A stretch of DNA of 64,000 nucleotides from Polycyclovorans sp002706265 (GTDB taxonomy: Bacteria > Pseudomonadota > Gammaproteobacteria > Nevskiales > Nevskiaceae). Every line of letters starts with the position of its first letter. Position 1 is the first letter of the stretch. The stretch is from positions 1 through 64,000 of the forward strand of contig CAXBBM010000014.1 in the NCBI GenBank assembly GCA_963973915.1, in the 5' to 3' direction. Below are positions 33,443 to 44,922 of the stretch, one piece after another. The notes under the pieces are model-generated. The model was not told where the DNA came from. It searched no databases and saw nothing but the letters and a program-made list of their open reading frames with translations. Made by a program: the position numbers and the translations under genes.

Positions 33443-33720
33443 GTCATGTGCCCAACGAGATGCCAAACGTCCTTTTGTGCGAGGGGATCAGGCGTCCGAC
33501 TGCCTGCTCCGGCACGTGCCGCCTACATTGCGCGGGACGGTCGAGCCCGGCCGTGAACCGCCGACTGCCGGACCCGCCCCGTCCCAGGGGCCACCCTCAC
33601 GGGTAGCGTTCAGGTGACAGGCAGCTGTACTAAGGTGCAAGAGAACAAGCACTTTGGCGCCCGCGCCGGGTGCGCCTGTCCACCCGGGCCTTTGGCCCGA
33701 CACCCGAGGAAACGAGAACC

Positions 33721-35337
33721 ATGAACACGTCTGTCAGCGCTTCGCAGACCCCCCTTGATGCAGTGGTCATTGGCGCCGGTTTCGCCGGCCTGTATGCGCT
33801 GCACCGCTTGCGCGAAATGGGCCTGAACGTGCAGGGCTTCGAAGCGGGCTCGGGCGTGGCCGGCACCTGGTACTGGAACCGCTACCCGGGTGCGCGTACC
33901 GACTCGGCCTCTGAGGTGTACCAGTACTGGTTTTCTGATGCGTTGTTGAAGGACTGGAACTGGAGTGAGCGCTTTCCTGCCCAGGCAGAAACCGAGCGTT
34001 ATTTGAACTTCGTTGCCGATCGCCTTGATCTGCGGCCGATGATCCGCTTCAACAATCGCGTGACCCATGCGCATTGGGACGCGGCTGCAAACCTGTGGGA
34101 CGTGCGCACCGACCAGGGGGCCTCGGTGCGGTGCCGTTATCTGCTGTCGTGTCTGGGGCCGCTTTCAGAACCCAAGGTGCCGCCCTTCGAAGGGCACGAG
34201 AATTTCAAGGGACGGTTCTTGCACACCTCCCGCTGGCCGAAGGAGGGCATCGATCTGAGCGGCAAGCGGGTGGGGGTGATCGGCACGGGCGCCACCGGCG
34301 TGCAGGTGATCCAGACCATCGCCAGCCAAGTGGGCGAGTTGTTCGTTTTTCAACGCACGCCGACCTACGCGATCGCAATGCGCAACACCAAGCTGACCGA
34401 CGAAGACCGGGCAGCGCTGCGCAGCCGTTACACGGCGCTGGGCGAATGGGTCAAGCATTCGCTCGCCGGCTTTGCCTTCGACATGCAGCGCAAGGCCTGG
34501 GCCGACACCACCAAGGCGGAGCGACGCGCCATCTTCGAGGACCTGTATGCCGACGGCTCGTTGGTCATGTGGGGGGGCAACTTTGCCGAGGTACTGGTGG
34601 ACCCGGTGGCCAACGAAGAGCTGTCGGAGTTCATGCGCGAAAAGATGCGCGCCCGCCTGACCAAACCCGGCGTCGCCGACAAGCTGATTCCGACCTACGG
34701 CTTCGGCACGCGGCGCCCGCCGCTGGACTGCGGGTATCTCGAAGCATTCAACCGCGACAACGTGCACCTCATCGACATCAAGGCGGCGCCGATCGAGCGC
34801 TTCACCGAGGCCGGCATCCGCACCGCCGACGCCGAATACCCGCTCGACATCATCGTGCTGGCCACCGGGTTTGACGCCGCCACCGGCGCCATCAATGCCA
34901 TCGACATTCGCGGCCGTGACGGCGTGTCACTCAAGTCGCTCTGGGACCGCGACATCACCACCGCCATGGGCCTGCAGAAGCACGGTTTTCCCAACTTCTT
35001 CACCTCCGCTGCGCCGCTGGCCCCGGCCGCCGCCTTCTGCAACGTGCCCACCTGCCTGCAGCAACAGGTGGAATGGATCACCGATTGCGTCGCCCATGTC
35101 GAGCAAAACGGCAAGGAAAAGGTCATCGAAGCCACCCAGGCATTCGAAGACAACTGGGTCAAGCACCACGACCAAGTCACCGGCGCAACCCTGATCGCCA
35201 AGGCCGATTCCTGGTGGACCGGCGCCAACATCGCGGGCAAACCGCGGCGCGTGTTGTCGTACCTGCACGTGGGCAACTATCGCAAGGCCTGCGATGAGGT
35301 GGCCGCCAAGGCCTACGAGGGCTTCGAGATTCGGTGA
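33721..35337 (+). CDS. Baeyer-Villiger-type flavin monooxygenase
   Basis: The 538-residue protein has an FAD-binding GxGxxG (GAGFAG, 18-23), the Baeyer-Villiger fingerprint FxGxxxHTxxWP (162-173), and an NADPH-binding GTGATG (188-193). A late ATG-like motif VLATGFDAATGA matches cyclohexanone- and phenylacetone-type enzymes, which insert oxygen next to a ketone using NADPH and O2. The substrate cannot be told. The ribosome-binding site is GAGGAAA. It is alone on its strand, with no linked dehydrogenase or esterase except the distant hydrolase at 4487. Confidence 0.92.
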   Translation: MNTSVSASQTPLDAVVIGAGFAGLYALHRLREMGLNVQGFEAGSGVAGTWYWNRYPGARTDSASEVYQYWFSDALLKDWNWSERFPAQAETERYLNFVADRLDLRPMIRFNNRVTHAHWDAAANLWDVRTDQGASVRCRYLLSCLGPLSEPKVPPFEGHENFKGRFLHTSRWPKEGIDLSGKRVGVIGTGATGVQVIQTIASQVGELFVFQRTPTYAIAMRNTKLTDEDRAALRSRYTALGEWVKHSLAGFAFDMQRKAWADTTKAERRAIFEDLYADGSLVMWGGNFAEVLVDPVANEELSEFMREKMRARLTKPGVADKLIPTYGFGTRRPPLDCGYLEAFNRDNVHLIDIKAAPIERFTEAGIRTADAEYPLDIIVLATGFDAATGAINAIDIRGRDGVSLKSLWDRDITTAMGLQKHGFPNFFTSAAPLAPAAAFCNVPTCLQQQVEWITDCVAHVEQNGKEKVIEATQAFEDNWVKHHDQVTGATLIAKADSWWTGANIAGKPRRVLSYLHVGNYRKACDEVAAKAYEGFEIR

Positions 35338-35370
35338 CCGAGGGGCGGGCGCGTGCGTCAGCCACGTTCC

Positions 35371-35394
35371 GGGCCGCCCCAGAGGGGGCGGCCC
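35371..35394. terminator. Strong hairpin between convergent genes
   Basis: GGGCCGCCCC and GGGGCGGCCC form a perfect 10-bp GC stem with a 4-nt loop, between the stop codons of the monooxygenase and MAPEG genes. There is no T-run on either strand, so it may work only as a processing or pausing element. Confidence 0.45.
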
Positions 35395-35424
35395 CGTGCG
35401 GATTCGCGACGGCTCAGCACCTGA

Positions 35425-35820
35425 TCAGGAAATCAGCACCCGCAACCCGCGCAGGGCCAGCAGCGTGATTGCCGCCACGGCGATCACCGTGAATGTGAGG
35501 ACCATGCCCGTGATCCGGAAGCGGAAATCTTCCTTGAGCTGGCTCACGCCGTAGGCGTGCGACAGCCGCCCGATCAGCAGGCCCAGTCCCAGTGCATGCA
35601 CCAGCAGCGGCAGGGCATAAAGGGTTTCGATCAGGTAGATCAGGATCAGACTGACGGGCACGTACTCGCTGAAGTTGGCATGCACGCGAATGGCACGCTG
35701 CAGGCCCGCGTGCCCGGCGTCACCCAATGCCACGTCCGCCTTTCGTCGCTGGCGGATCGTCAACACGCTGAGGCAGATGAACAGCAGGCCCAGCAGGGCG
35801 GCATAAACCGAAGTAATCAT
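35425..35820 (-). CDS. MAPEG family membrane protein
   Basis: This 131-residue protein has four hydrophobic helices and the MAPEG-type segment RRKADVALGDAG-LQRAIRVHANFSEYVP followed by RLSHAYG. Relatives include the bacterial YecN protein and microsomal glutathione transferases. Function here is unknown. Its ATG overlaps the stop of the REC-GGDEF gene (ATGA), so it is the last gene of the signalling operon, at least by translation. Confidence 0.87.
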   Translation of the reverse strand: MITSVYAALLGLLFICLSVLTIRQRRKADVALGDAGHAGLQRAIRVHANFSEYVPVSLILIYLIETLYALPLLVHALGLGLLIGRLSHAYGVSQLKEDFRFRITGMVLTFTVIAVAAITLLALRGLRVLIS

Positions 35821-36755
35821 GCGGAAGGTTCCGTCAGGGTGGGTGTCAGCAGCGCCTCGGCATGTTGGCCGTGCGCCGGGTAAATCGCAATGCCGATGCT
35901 GGCGCCCAGCGGCAGCGGCGCCTCACCGGTCGGCACTTCGAGTCCGTAGTCCTCGCTCAGGCGGGCGCAGAGTTTTTCCCCCAGCGTCAACAGCTCCTGG
36001 GGGCTGCCAACGTCATGGGCGATGATGGCGAACTCATCACCGCCCAGACGGGCCACCGTGTCGGACTCTCGGACCATGTGGCCCAGCCGTTCGGCGATCT
36101 GCTTCAAAACGCGGTCGCCGGCGTCGTGCCCCAGACGGTCGTTGACCGCCTTGAAGCCGTCAATGTCGATGTAGAGCACCGCGAACGATGACGCATGCCG
36201 TGCGCCCAATGACAGCGCCTGGTCCAGACGGTCGCGAAACAAGGCTCGGTTTGGCAGTCCGGTGAGGGGGTCGTGGTGCGCCTGGTGCTGCAGGGCACGT
36301 TGCGCGGCCAGCAGTTCGGCGTTGCGCTCGGCAAGGCTGGCCATGGCGTCCTGAAGTTCCAGCCGGCGCTGATGCAGTTCCAGAAACACCCGCACTTTGG
36401 AAAGCAGAATGGCGGGCTCCACCGGCTTGGTGATGAAGTCCACCGCGCCCGCCCCGTAGCCCTTGAGACGACTGATGTCGTCGCCGTAGGCGGCGGTCAG
36501 AAAAATGATCGGCATGTCGCGGGTGCTCACCTCGTCCTGCAGCAGGGTGGCCACCTCGAATCCGTCCATGCCCGGCATGTTGATGTCGAGCAACACCAGG
36601 GCGAATTCATCGTTGAGGCAGGCGCCCAGTGCGGCCTCGCCACTTTCAGCTTCGACCAGATCGGCCGCCACCGCCCGCAGCAGGCGGCGCATGGCAACGA
36701 GATTGGCGGGCGTGTCATCCACCACCAGAATTTTGGGCGTGCGTGTGGGGCTCAC
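35817..36755 (-). CDS. Response regulator with C-terminally truncated GGDEF domain
   Basis: The 312-residue protein has an N-terminal receiver domain (Asp57 in LVLLDINMPG, Lys110 in ITKPVE), a short coiled linker (about 125-158) and a GGDEF domain with GGDEF at 238-242 and an RxxD inhibitory site at 229-232. The domain stops after GASIGIAIYPAHGQHAEALL and a 9-residue tail. The conserved final segment with the ADxALYxAK motif is missing. It may therefore bind or make c-di-GMP poorly. It overlaps cheB by 4 bp. Confidence 0.92.
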   Translation of the reverse strand: MSPTRTPKILVVDDTPANLVAMRRLLRAVAADLVEAESGEAALGACLNDEFALVLLDINMPGMDGFEVATLLQDEVSTRDMPIIFLTAAYGDDISRLKGYGAGAVDFITKPVEPAILLSKVRVFLELHQRRLELQDAMASLAERNAELLAAQRALQHQAHHDPLTGLPNRALFRDRLDQALSLGARHASSFAVLYIDIDGFKAVNDRLGHDAGDRVLKQIAERLGHMVRESDTVARLGGDEFAIIAHDVGSPQELLTLGEKLCARLSEDYGLEVPTGEAPLPLGASIGIAIYPAHGQHAEALLTPTLTEPSA

Positions 36756-37354
36756 GGGTGTATGGGTCTCGGGTCAATGAGTTGGGTGATCAGCGCGCCC
36801 ATCCGCTCCAGGCTGGCCTGGTGATCGGCGCCGGCAAGGGTCAATGCCGCCTGCGGCATGGTGGCGACCTCAGCGGTCGCGGGGGTTTCGACGATGGCGA
36901 TGCCGCCGCGCTGGCGTATCGCCGCAAGGCCTCGGGCGCCGTCATGGTTGGCGCCGGTCATGATCACGCCGATCAGCCGGGGGCCGTAGGCCATCGCCGC
37001 GGTTTCGAACAGCACGTCGATCGAGGGCCGCGCGAAGCTGACGCGCCCGTCCACCGACAACGACAGCTCGCCGCTGGGCTCGACCAGCAGGTGATAACCC
37101 GACGGCGCCAACTGCACCACGCCCGGCTCGGGCCGCTCCCGTTCACGGGCCTCGCGCACCGGCCAGGCGCTGCAGGTTTCGAGCAGTCGCGCGAGCCCTT
37201 GCAGGTCGTCCGACGCGGTATGGCAGACGACCAGAATCGGCACTTTGCGCGCGGGCCGCAGGGTGGCCAGCACCACCTTCAGTGCATGCAGGCCGCCGGC
37301 CGAGCAGCCCATGACCACAGCCTCCGCGGCATTCACGGCGCCCACCAGACTCAT
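36752..37354 (-). CDS. cheB: CheB-type methylesterase domain protein
   Basis: The 200-residue protein is a CheB catalytic domain without a receiver domain. The Ser-His-Asp triad is present: Ser18 in GCSAGG, His45 in VVCHTASDD and Asp138 in TGANHDGA. PSIDVLFETAA is the usual CheB motif. In chemotaxis CheB demethylates receptors; here no receptor or CheA is linked. The chosen ATG overlaps the cheR stop (ATGA). Confidence 0.9.
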   Translation of the reverse strand: MSLVGAVNAAEAVVMGCSAGGLHALKVVLATLRPARKVPILVVCHTASDDLQGLARLLETCSAWPVREARERERPEPGVVQLAPSGYHLLVEPSGELSLSVDGRVSFARPSIDVLFETAAMAYGPRLIGVIMTGANHDGARGLAAIRQRGGIAIVETPATAEVATMPQAALTLAGADHQASLERMGALITQLIDPRPIHP

Positions 37355-38177
37355 GAGGTCTGGAGTCGATAGATGCGCGCCTCGGCGTCCACCGCAACGA
37401 ACGCCTTGGCGGCCGGTGCAAAGCTGAGGCTCTCGCGGTTGCCCAGGCAGAGAAAGCCGCCGCGCACCAGGCTGTCGCGGAAGCGGCCGAGCACCGCGTT
37501 CTGCAGCTCGCGGTTGAAGTAGATGAGCACGTTGCGGCACAGCACCAGCTGCGCCTCGCAGAACACGCCGTCGGTGACCAGATTGTGGTGCGCGAAATGG
37601 ATGTTGGCTTTCAGGCGGCTGTCGAGACGGATGTGCTCATAGGCGGCGTGGTAATAGTCGCTGAAGCTGCCGCTGCCGCCTGCCTGCCGGTAGGCCAGGG
37701 ACCATGCGCGGGCCTCGCGCGCGGGGAAAATGCCTTCCTGCGCCTTGGCCAGCGCCGCCTCGTTGATGTCGGTGGCGAAGATCTGGCTGCGCTCGTAAAG
37801 CCCCGCCTCTTTGAGCAGGATGGCCAGCGAATACACCTCTTCGCCGGTGGCGCAGCCCGCCTGCCAGATGGTGATGTGCGGCCATGAGGCCAGCACCGGC
37901 AGCACCGCTTCGCGCAGACGCTGAAAGATCGGCGGATTGCGGAACATCTCGGTGACGGGCACCGACAGTCCGGCCACCAGGGCCGGTAACGAGGTGCCGC
38001 CGCGGCGAATGGCCTTGACCAGTGCCTCGATGCTGGCATGGCCATCGCGCAGCGCAAGCTGCTCGACGCGCCGTTGCAGCGAGGCCCGCGCGTAGCCCGA
38101 AAGGTCCATGCCGTGGTGGGTCTGCATGGCCTCGATAAAGGCTTCCAGCGCCTGATGTTCAGGAAGCGGCGCGTCGA

Positions 38178-38181
<4 letters not shown>
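37351..38181 (-). CDS. cheR: CheR-type protein-glutamate methyltransferase
   Basis: The 276-residue protein has the CheR N-terminal helical domain, then VPVTEMFRNPPIF, the SAM-binding IWQAGCATGEEVYSLAI, FATDINEAALAKA and LVLCRNVLIYF. It should methylate glutamates using SAM. The chosen ATG overlaps the kinase stop (ATGA); an ATG five codons earlier is also possible. It belongs with CheB and the hybrid kinase to one operon. Confidence 0.92.
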
Positions 38182-41810
<3,629 letters not shown>

Positions 41811-41940
41811 GATCAATCCCTGAGTGCTGCGAGCAATCGTCATTATGGTGTTGGCGCGATGCTGCGGTAGGTTGCCTGGGTCATCCGCTTCAGGGCCTTG
41901 CCCTGCACCTGTGGATGAGCGCCGACCGGCGGCATAAAAA

Positions 41941-41978
41941 ATTTCGCCTGTCAAGCATTTTCGAAAGACAGGCGAAAT
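41941..41978 (-). terminator. Intrinsic terminator on the minus strand upstream of the kinase
   Basis: ATTTCGCCTGTC and GACAGGCGAAAT form a perfect 12-bp stem around a 14-nt loop. On the minus strand the stem is followed by a T-run (AAAAA on the plus strand at 41936-41940). It would stop transcripts arriving from the insertion sequence side before they enter the kinase operon. Confidence 0.75.
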
Positions 41979-42055
41979 ACTCAAAGTCTATACGGGATAA
42001 GGACTTGCGTCTTCTCACCGCCCTCTCGCGCAGTCCCACTCAAAAAGGCCAGGAG

Positions 42056-42063
42056 CCACATAG
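42056..42063. repeat. Target site duplication, left copy (CCACATAG)
   Basis: CCACATAG abuts the left terminal inverted repeat and is repeated in the same orientation at 43594-43601. Confidence 0.85.
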
Positions 42064-43593
42064 TCGCCCCTGAAGAATCCTCAACCTCATGAATCTATTT
42101 GAGAAAGAGGCGGTTTTGCACTGCTGGATTTGCCGATAACTGCGATAATTGCATTCAGAAACTGGCGAAATCTGGAGGTATTTCGATGCGTCATCAGGTA
42201 TCCCCAAGCGAGACGGCGGCAGCCCGTACGGACGACTTCTTTCGTTCTCGTCTGGACCAGATGATCGATCTGCGTCATCCCCTGGTTCGGTTATGTGAGG
42301 TGATGCCGTGGACCGTTCTGGAACGGGAACTCTCCGGGGTACTCCCACCCGCGCCCGCCGGGGCTGGCCGTCCCGCCCTGCCGCTGCGGATGGTGATCGG
42401 CCTGCTGTACCTGAAGCACGCCTACAACCTCTCTGATGAACAGGTCTGCGCCCGTTGGCTGGAAAACCCCTACTGGCAGTTCTTCTGTGGGGAAGCGATC
42501 TTTCAAACCCGCTTCCCCTGTGACCCCAGCTCCCTGACCCGTTTCCGGAATCGCTTGGGGGAGGCCGGTGTTGAAGAACTGCTGGCCCAGACCATCGAAG
42601 CCGCCAAGGACCTGAAGGCGGTGCGCAATGCCGATCTGGAACAGATCGTCATTGATTCAACAGTGCAGGAGAAGCATGTCGCCTATCCCACCGACAGCCG
42701 CCTGCTGGAGCTTGCTCGGCACAAGCTGGTAAAGGCCGCCAAGGCCGAAGGCATCGCCCTGCGCCAGAGCTACGCCCGCATCGGCCCGGCACTCAAGTTC
42801 AAGGCAGGGCGCTATGCCCATGCCAAGCAGTTCAAGCGAATGCGCAGAACCTTGAAGAGTCAGCGCACCCTGCTGGGGCGGCTGATCCGAGAGCTGCACC
42901 GCAAGGCCAGCAGCGAGCAAATGCAGCGTCTCGCAGTCCTCCTCGAACGCGCCGAGCGCATCCGTATCCAGAAGCCCAAAGACAAGCACAAGCTCTATGC
43001 CTTGCATGCCCCTGAGGTCGAATGCATCGGCAAGGGCAAAGCCCGCCAGCCCTACGAATTCGGCGTCAAAGTCGGCATTGCAGTCACTGCCAAGAAAGGG
43101 CTGGTCATCGGCGCCCGCAGCTTTCCCGGCAACCCCTATGACGGCGATACCCTCGACGAGCATCTGGAACAGACCGCCATTCTCACCGGTGTTGTCCCCA
43201 AGACCGCCATCGTCGATCTCGGCTACCGGGGTCGGCAGCCTGAACACATCACCGTCGTCCACCGGGGCAAGAAGAAAACGCTGACCCCGCCGCAGATCAG
43301 GCTCCTCAAGCGACGCCAGGCCGTCGAACCCACCATCGGGCACCTGAAAGACGGCCACCGCATGCGGCGCTGCTTCCTGAAAGGTCAGATGGGCGATGCC
43401 CTGAACGTCGTCCTGGCCGCTGCCGGTTACAACATCCGTTGGCTGATGCGCTGGATCGTATCTTCTTGGGCCAAAATCCTGTCCCTGCTGATCTCACACT
43501 GGCGCGAAGCAGAAGCCATTGCCCCACACCAGCGCCTGTCAAGCCAACCTCACGCCACTGTGGCGTGAGGGTTGGTGAATTCTTCAGGGACGA
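42064..43593 (+). mobile_element. Complete insertion sequence, IS5-superfamily-like, 1530 bp
   Basis: The left end (TCGCCCCTGAAGAATCC) and the reverse complement of the right end (TCGTCCCTGAAGAATTC) match at 15 of 17 positions, and the similarity continues imperfectly through CCAACC/TCAACC. The element is flanked by CCACATAG direct repeats and encodes one intact transposase. It sits between the kinase operon and the defence-like operon. An 8-bp duplication is longer than the 4 bp usual for IS5-group elements, so the family is not certain. Confidence 0.9.
42186..43568 (+). CDS. DDE transposase of the insertion sequence
   Basis: The 460-residue protein (ATG at MRHQVSPSE) has an N-terminal helical domain (DUF772-like: RPALPLRMVIGLLYLKHAYNLSDEQV and ENPYWQFFCGE) and a DDE catalytic domain. 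The likely acidic residues are in VIDSTVQEKH, AIVDLGYRG and the E of QAVEPTIGH. It resembles transposases labelled IS5 family. The frame is intact, so the element could be active. Confidence 0.9.
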   Translation: MRHQVSPSETAAARTDDFFRSRLDQMIDLRHPLVRLCEVMPWTVLERELSGVLPPAPAGAGRPALPLRMVIGLLYLKHAYNLSDEQVCARWLENPYWQFFCGEAIFQTRFPCDPSSLTRFRNRLGEAGVEELLAQTIEAAKDLKAVRNADLEQIVIDSTVQEKHVAYPTDSRLLELARHKLVKAAKAEGIALRQSYARIGPALKFKAGRYAHAKQFKRMRRTLKSQRTLLGRLIRELHRKASSEQMQRLAVLLERAERIRIQKPKDKHKLYALHAPEVECIGKGKARQPYEFGVKVGIAVTAKKGLVIGARSFPGNPYDGDTLDEHLEQTAILTGVVPKTAIVDLGYRGRQPEHITVVHRGKKKTLTPPQIRLLKRRQAVEPTIGHLKDGHRMRRCFLKGQMGDALNVVLAAAGYNIRWLMRWIVSSWAKILSLLISHWREAEAIAPHQRLSSQPHATVA

Positions 43594-43601
43594 CCACATA
43601 G
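43594..43601. repeat. Target site duplication, right copy (CCACATAG)
   Basis: The right copy of the 8-bp direct repeat follows the right inverted repeat directly and matches 42056-42063. Confidence 0.85.
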
Positions 43602-43668
43602 GGGCAACGCGATTGCGGGCTCTGGCGCGTCCGGGCGTGCATCCTGCCCCAAGACTGATAAATCCTGA

Positions 43669-44913
43669 TTACGATGCTTCGGTGGCTTCACGATGACGGT
43701 AGGTCTCTGCCACGAAATCGATGAACGCCACTGCCGAGGCTACAGCTAGCCGTGCATGGCGAGGCTGTAGACCACGATGCTGGCCGTCACGGCCATGACC
43801 GGTTCCGTAAAGCCCCCGCAGTTGGGCCAGGTTGTTGGTAAGTTGGGTAAGGTTGCGGAGGATGAGGCGAATGTTCTCCGCTCCCTTGGCTTCGTCAGTG
43901 ATACCTTCAGGTACCAATTGGAGTTCCTTGGCGACATTCTTGGTCAAGTTGCCCAGATCATCGGACTTAGTGAATGATACCCCGCGCTTAGTGAGGATAG
44001 TCTTACAGCACGACTCGACAAGTTCTTTGGCAGTGCCGATGGCCAAGTCCGGATCGGTGTCGATGGCGCGCTCTAAACGCTCGATGGCCTTGGCCATCCA
44101 CCCGGCGTCCAGCGCATCGGCCACGGTGCGGGCCCGCAGCACCGAGCGTCCTCCATTGTGGGTAAGTACACGATAAGCGAATCTCGGCCGGCCAGCGATA
44201 CGCTCTTCCTCAAAGATTTCCCATCCGGCCGGGCGAAGCTGGTCATTGAAATGTGTGACCAATGTGAGGGCCTCGTCTCTGTCCGGGCGAACCACCGGGT
44301 TGACGATTTCACAGAGAAAGCTCAAGAAGGTATCCGCAGGACCGTCCAATAGCTTGAATCGACGGTCAGAAAACACCCAGTCGGGCTCCCAGTCTTCATT
44401 GTTGATGCAATGCTGCCAGATGTCGCCGGCGGCATCCTTGAACCGGGTGTCGAACGAGGGAAGCTCTTTGAGATCGAAAATCCGGCTCAAGAATTCCACA
44501 TCGTCCAGCGTTCCATTCCATGCGACGCCTTCAAGGCGAAGGCCGTCCAGAATGTTGACTCGCGTCTGGCGAGGCAGTCCGGATTCTTCGGCACGCCATT
44601 CCTTTCTGTAAGCCTTGGCCGGAACGATCTTGGCTGAATACCAGTCTTGCGTTTCGGTCTCTAGAACCGTCTTCAAACGTGCAGTGACTTGCTCCTCCCA
44701 CTGTGTGCGCCGCACACCCATACGTGCGTAGTCAGAAGGAGGTACTTCAAAGTACACCTCCCAGATACCCGTTCCTCCATTCCAGTTGTCATAGCCTGTC
44801 TGTTCCGCACGGGCCGGGTATAGTCGCACGAGTTCCGCCGCCTCAGTCATATCCTCCGCGACCAACAAGGCGTGAACCGTCGCCAGGATTCGATCCAAAT
44901 CAAGTGTTTCCAT
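43669..44913 (-). CDS. Abortive-infection-like protein with Abi_C domain
   Basis: The 414-residue protein has no signal or membrane segment. A middle part (about 141-240; FLSRIFDLKELPSFD, GPADTFLSFLCEIVNPVVRPD) resembles AbiJ-type N-terminal domains. The C-terminal 275-405 resembles the Abi_C family (AIGTAKELVESCCKTIL, LRGLYGTGHG, RHARLAVASAVAFIDFV). Arg366 and His373 make R-x6-H, as in HEPN RNases. It is the last gene of a three-gene operon, 9 bp after the XRE/ImmA gene. The domain labels are from memory. Confidence 0.75.
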   Translation of the reverse strand: METLDLDRILATVHALLVAEDMTEAAELVRLYPARAEQTGYDNWNGGTGIWEVYFEVPPSDYARMGVRRTQWEEQVTARLKTVLETETQDWYSAKIVPAKAYRKEWRAEESGLPRQTRVNILDGLRLEGVAWNGTLDDVEFLSRIFDLKELPSFDTRFKDAAGDIWQHCINNEDWEPDWVFSDRRFKLLDGPADTFLSFLCEIVNPVVRPDRDEALTLVTHFNDQLRPAGWEIFEEERIAGRPRFAYRVLTHNGGRSVLRARTVADALDAGWMAKAIERLERAIDTDPDLAIGTAKELVESCCKTILTKRGVSFTKSDDLGNLTKNVAKELQLVPEGITDEAKGAENIRLILRNLTQLTNNLAQLRGLYGTGHGRDGQHRGLQPRHARLAVASAVAFIDFVAETYRHREATEAS

Positions 44914-44922
44914 GCATAACCA

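Larger units (their letters stand above)
33246..33720 (+). other. 475-bp intergenic region without a gene
   Basis: This gap between aceA and the monooxygenase gene holds a hairpin (33271-33295), a run of short A-tracts at about 20-bp spacing (33263-33340) and the aceA terminator (33413-33442). The small open frames here have no ribosome-binding site or family resemblance. The monooxygenase ribosome-binding site (GAGGAAA) is at its right end; no confident promoter was seen. Confidence 0.6.

Noticed and set aside
33374..33617. Small open frames of 60-87 codons between aceA and the monooxygenase gene
   Set aside because: They overlap each other and the terminator, lack ribosome-binding sites and resemble nothing known.
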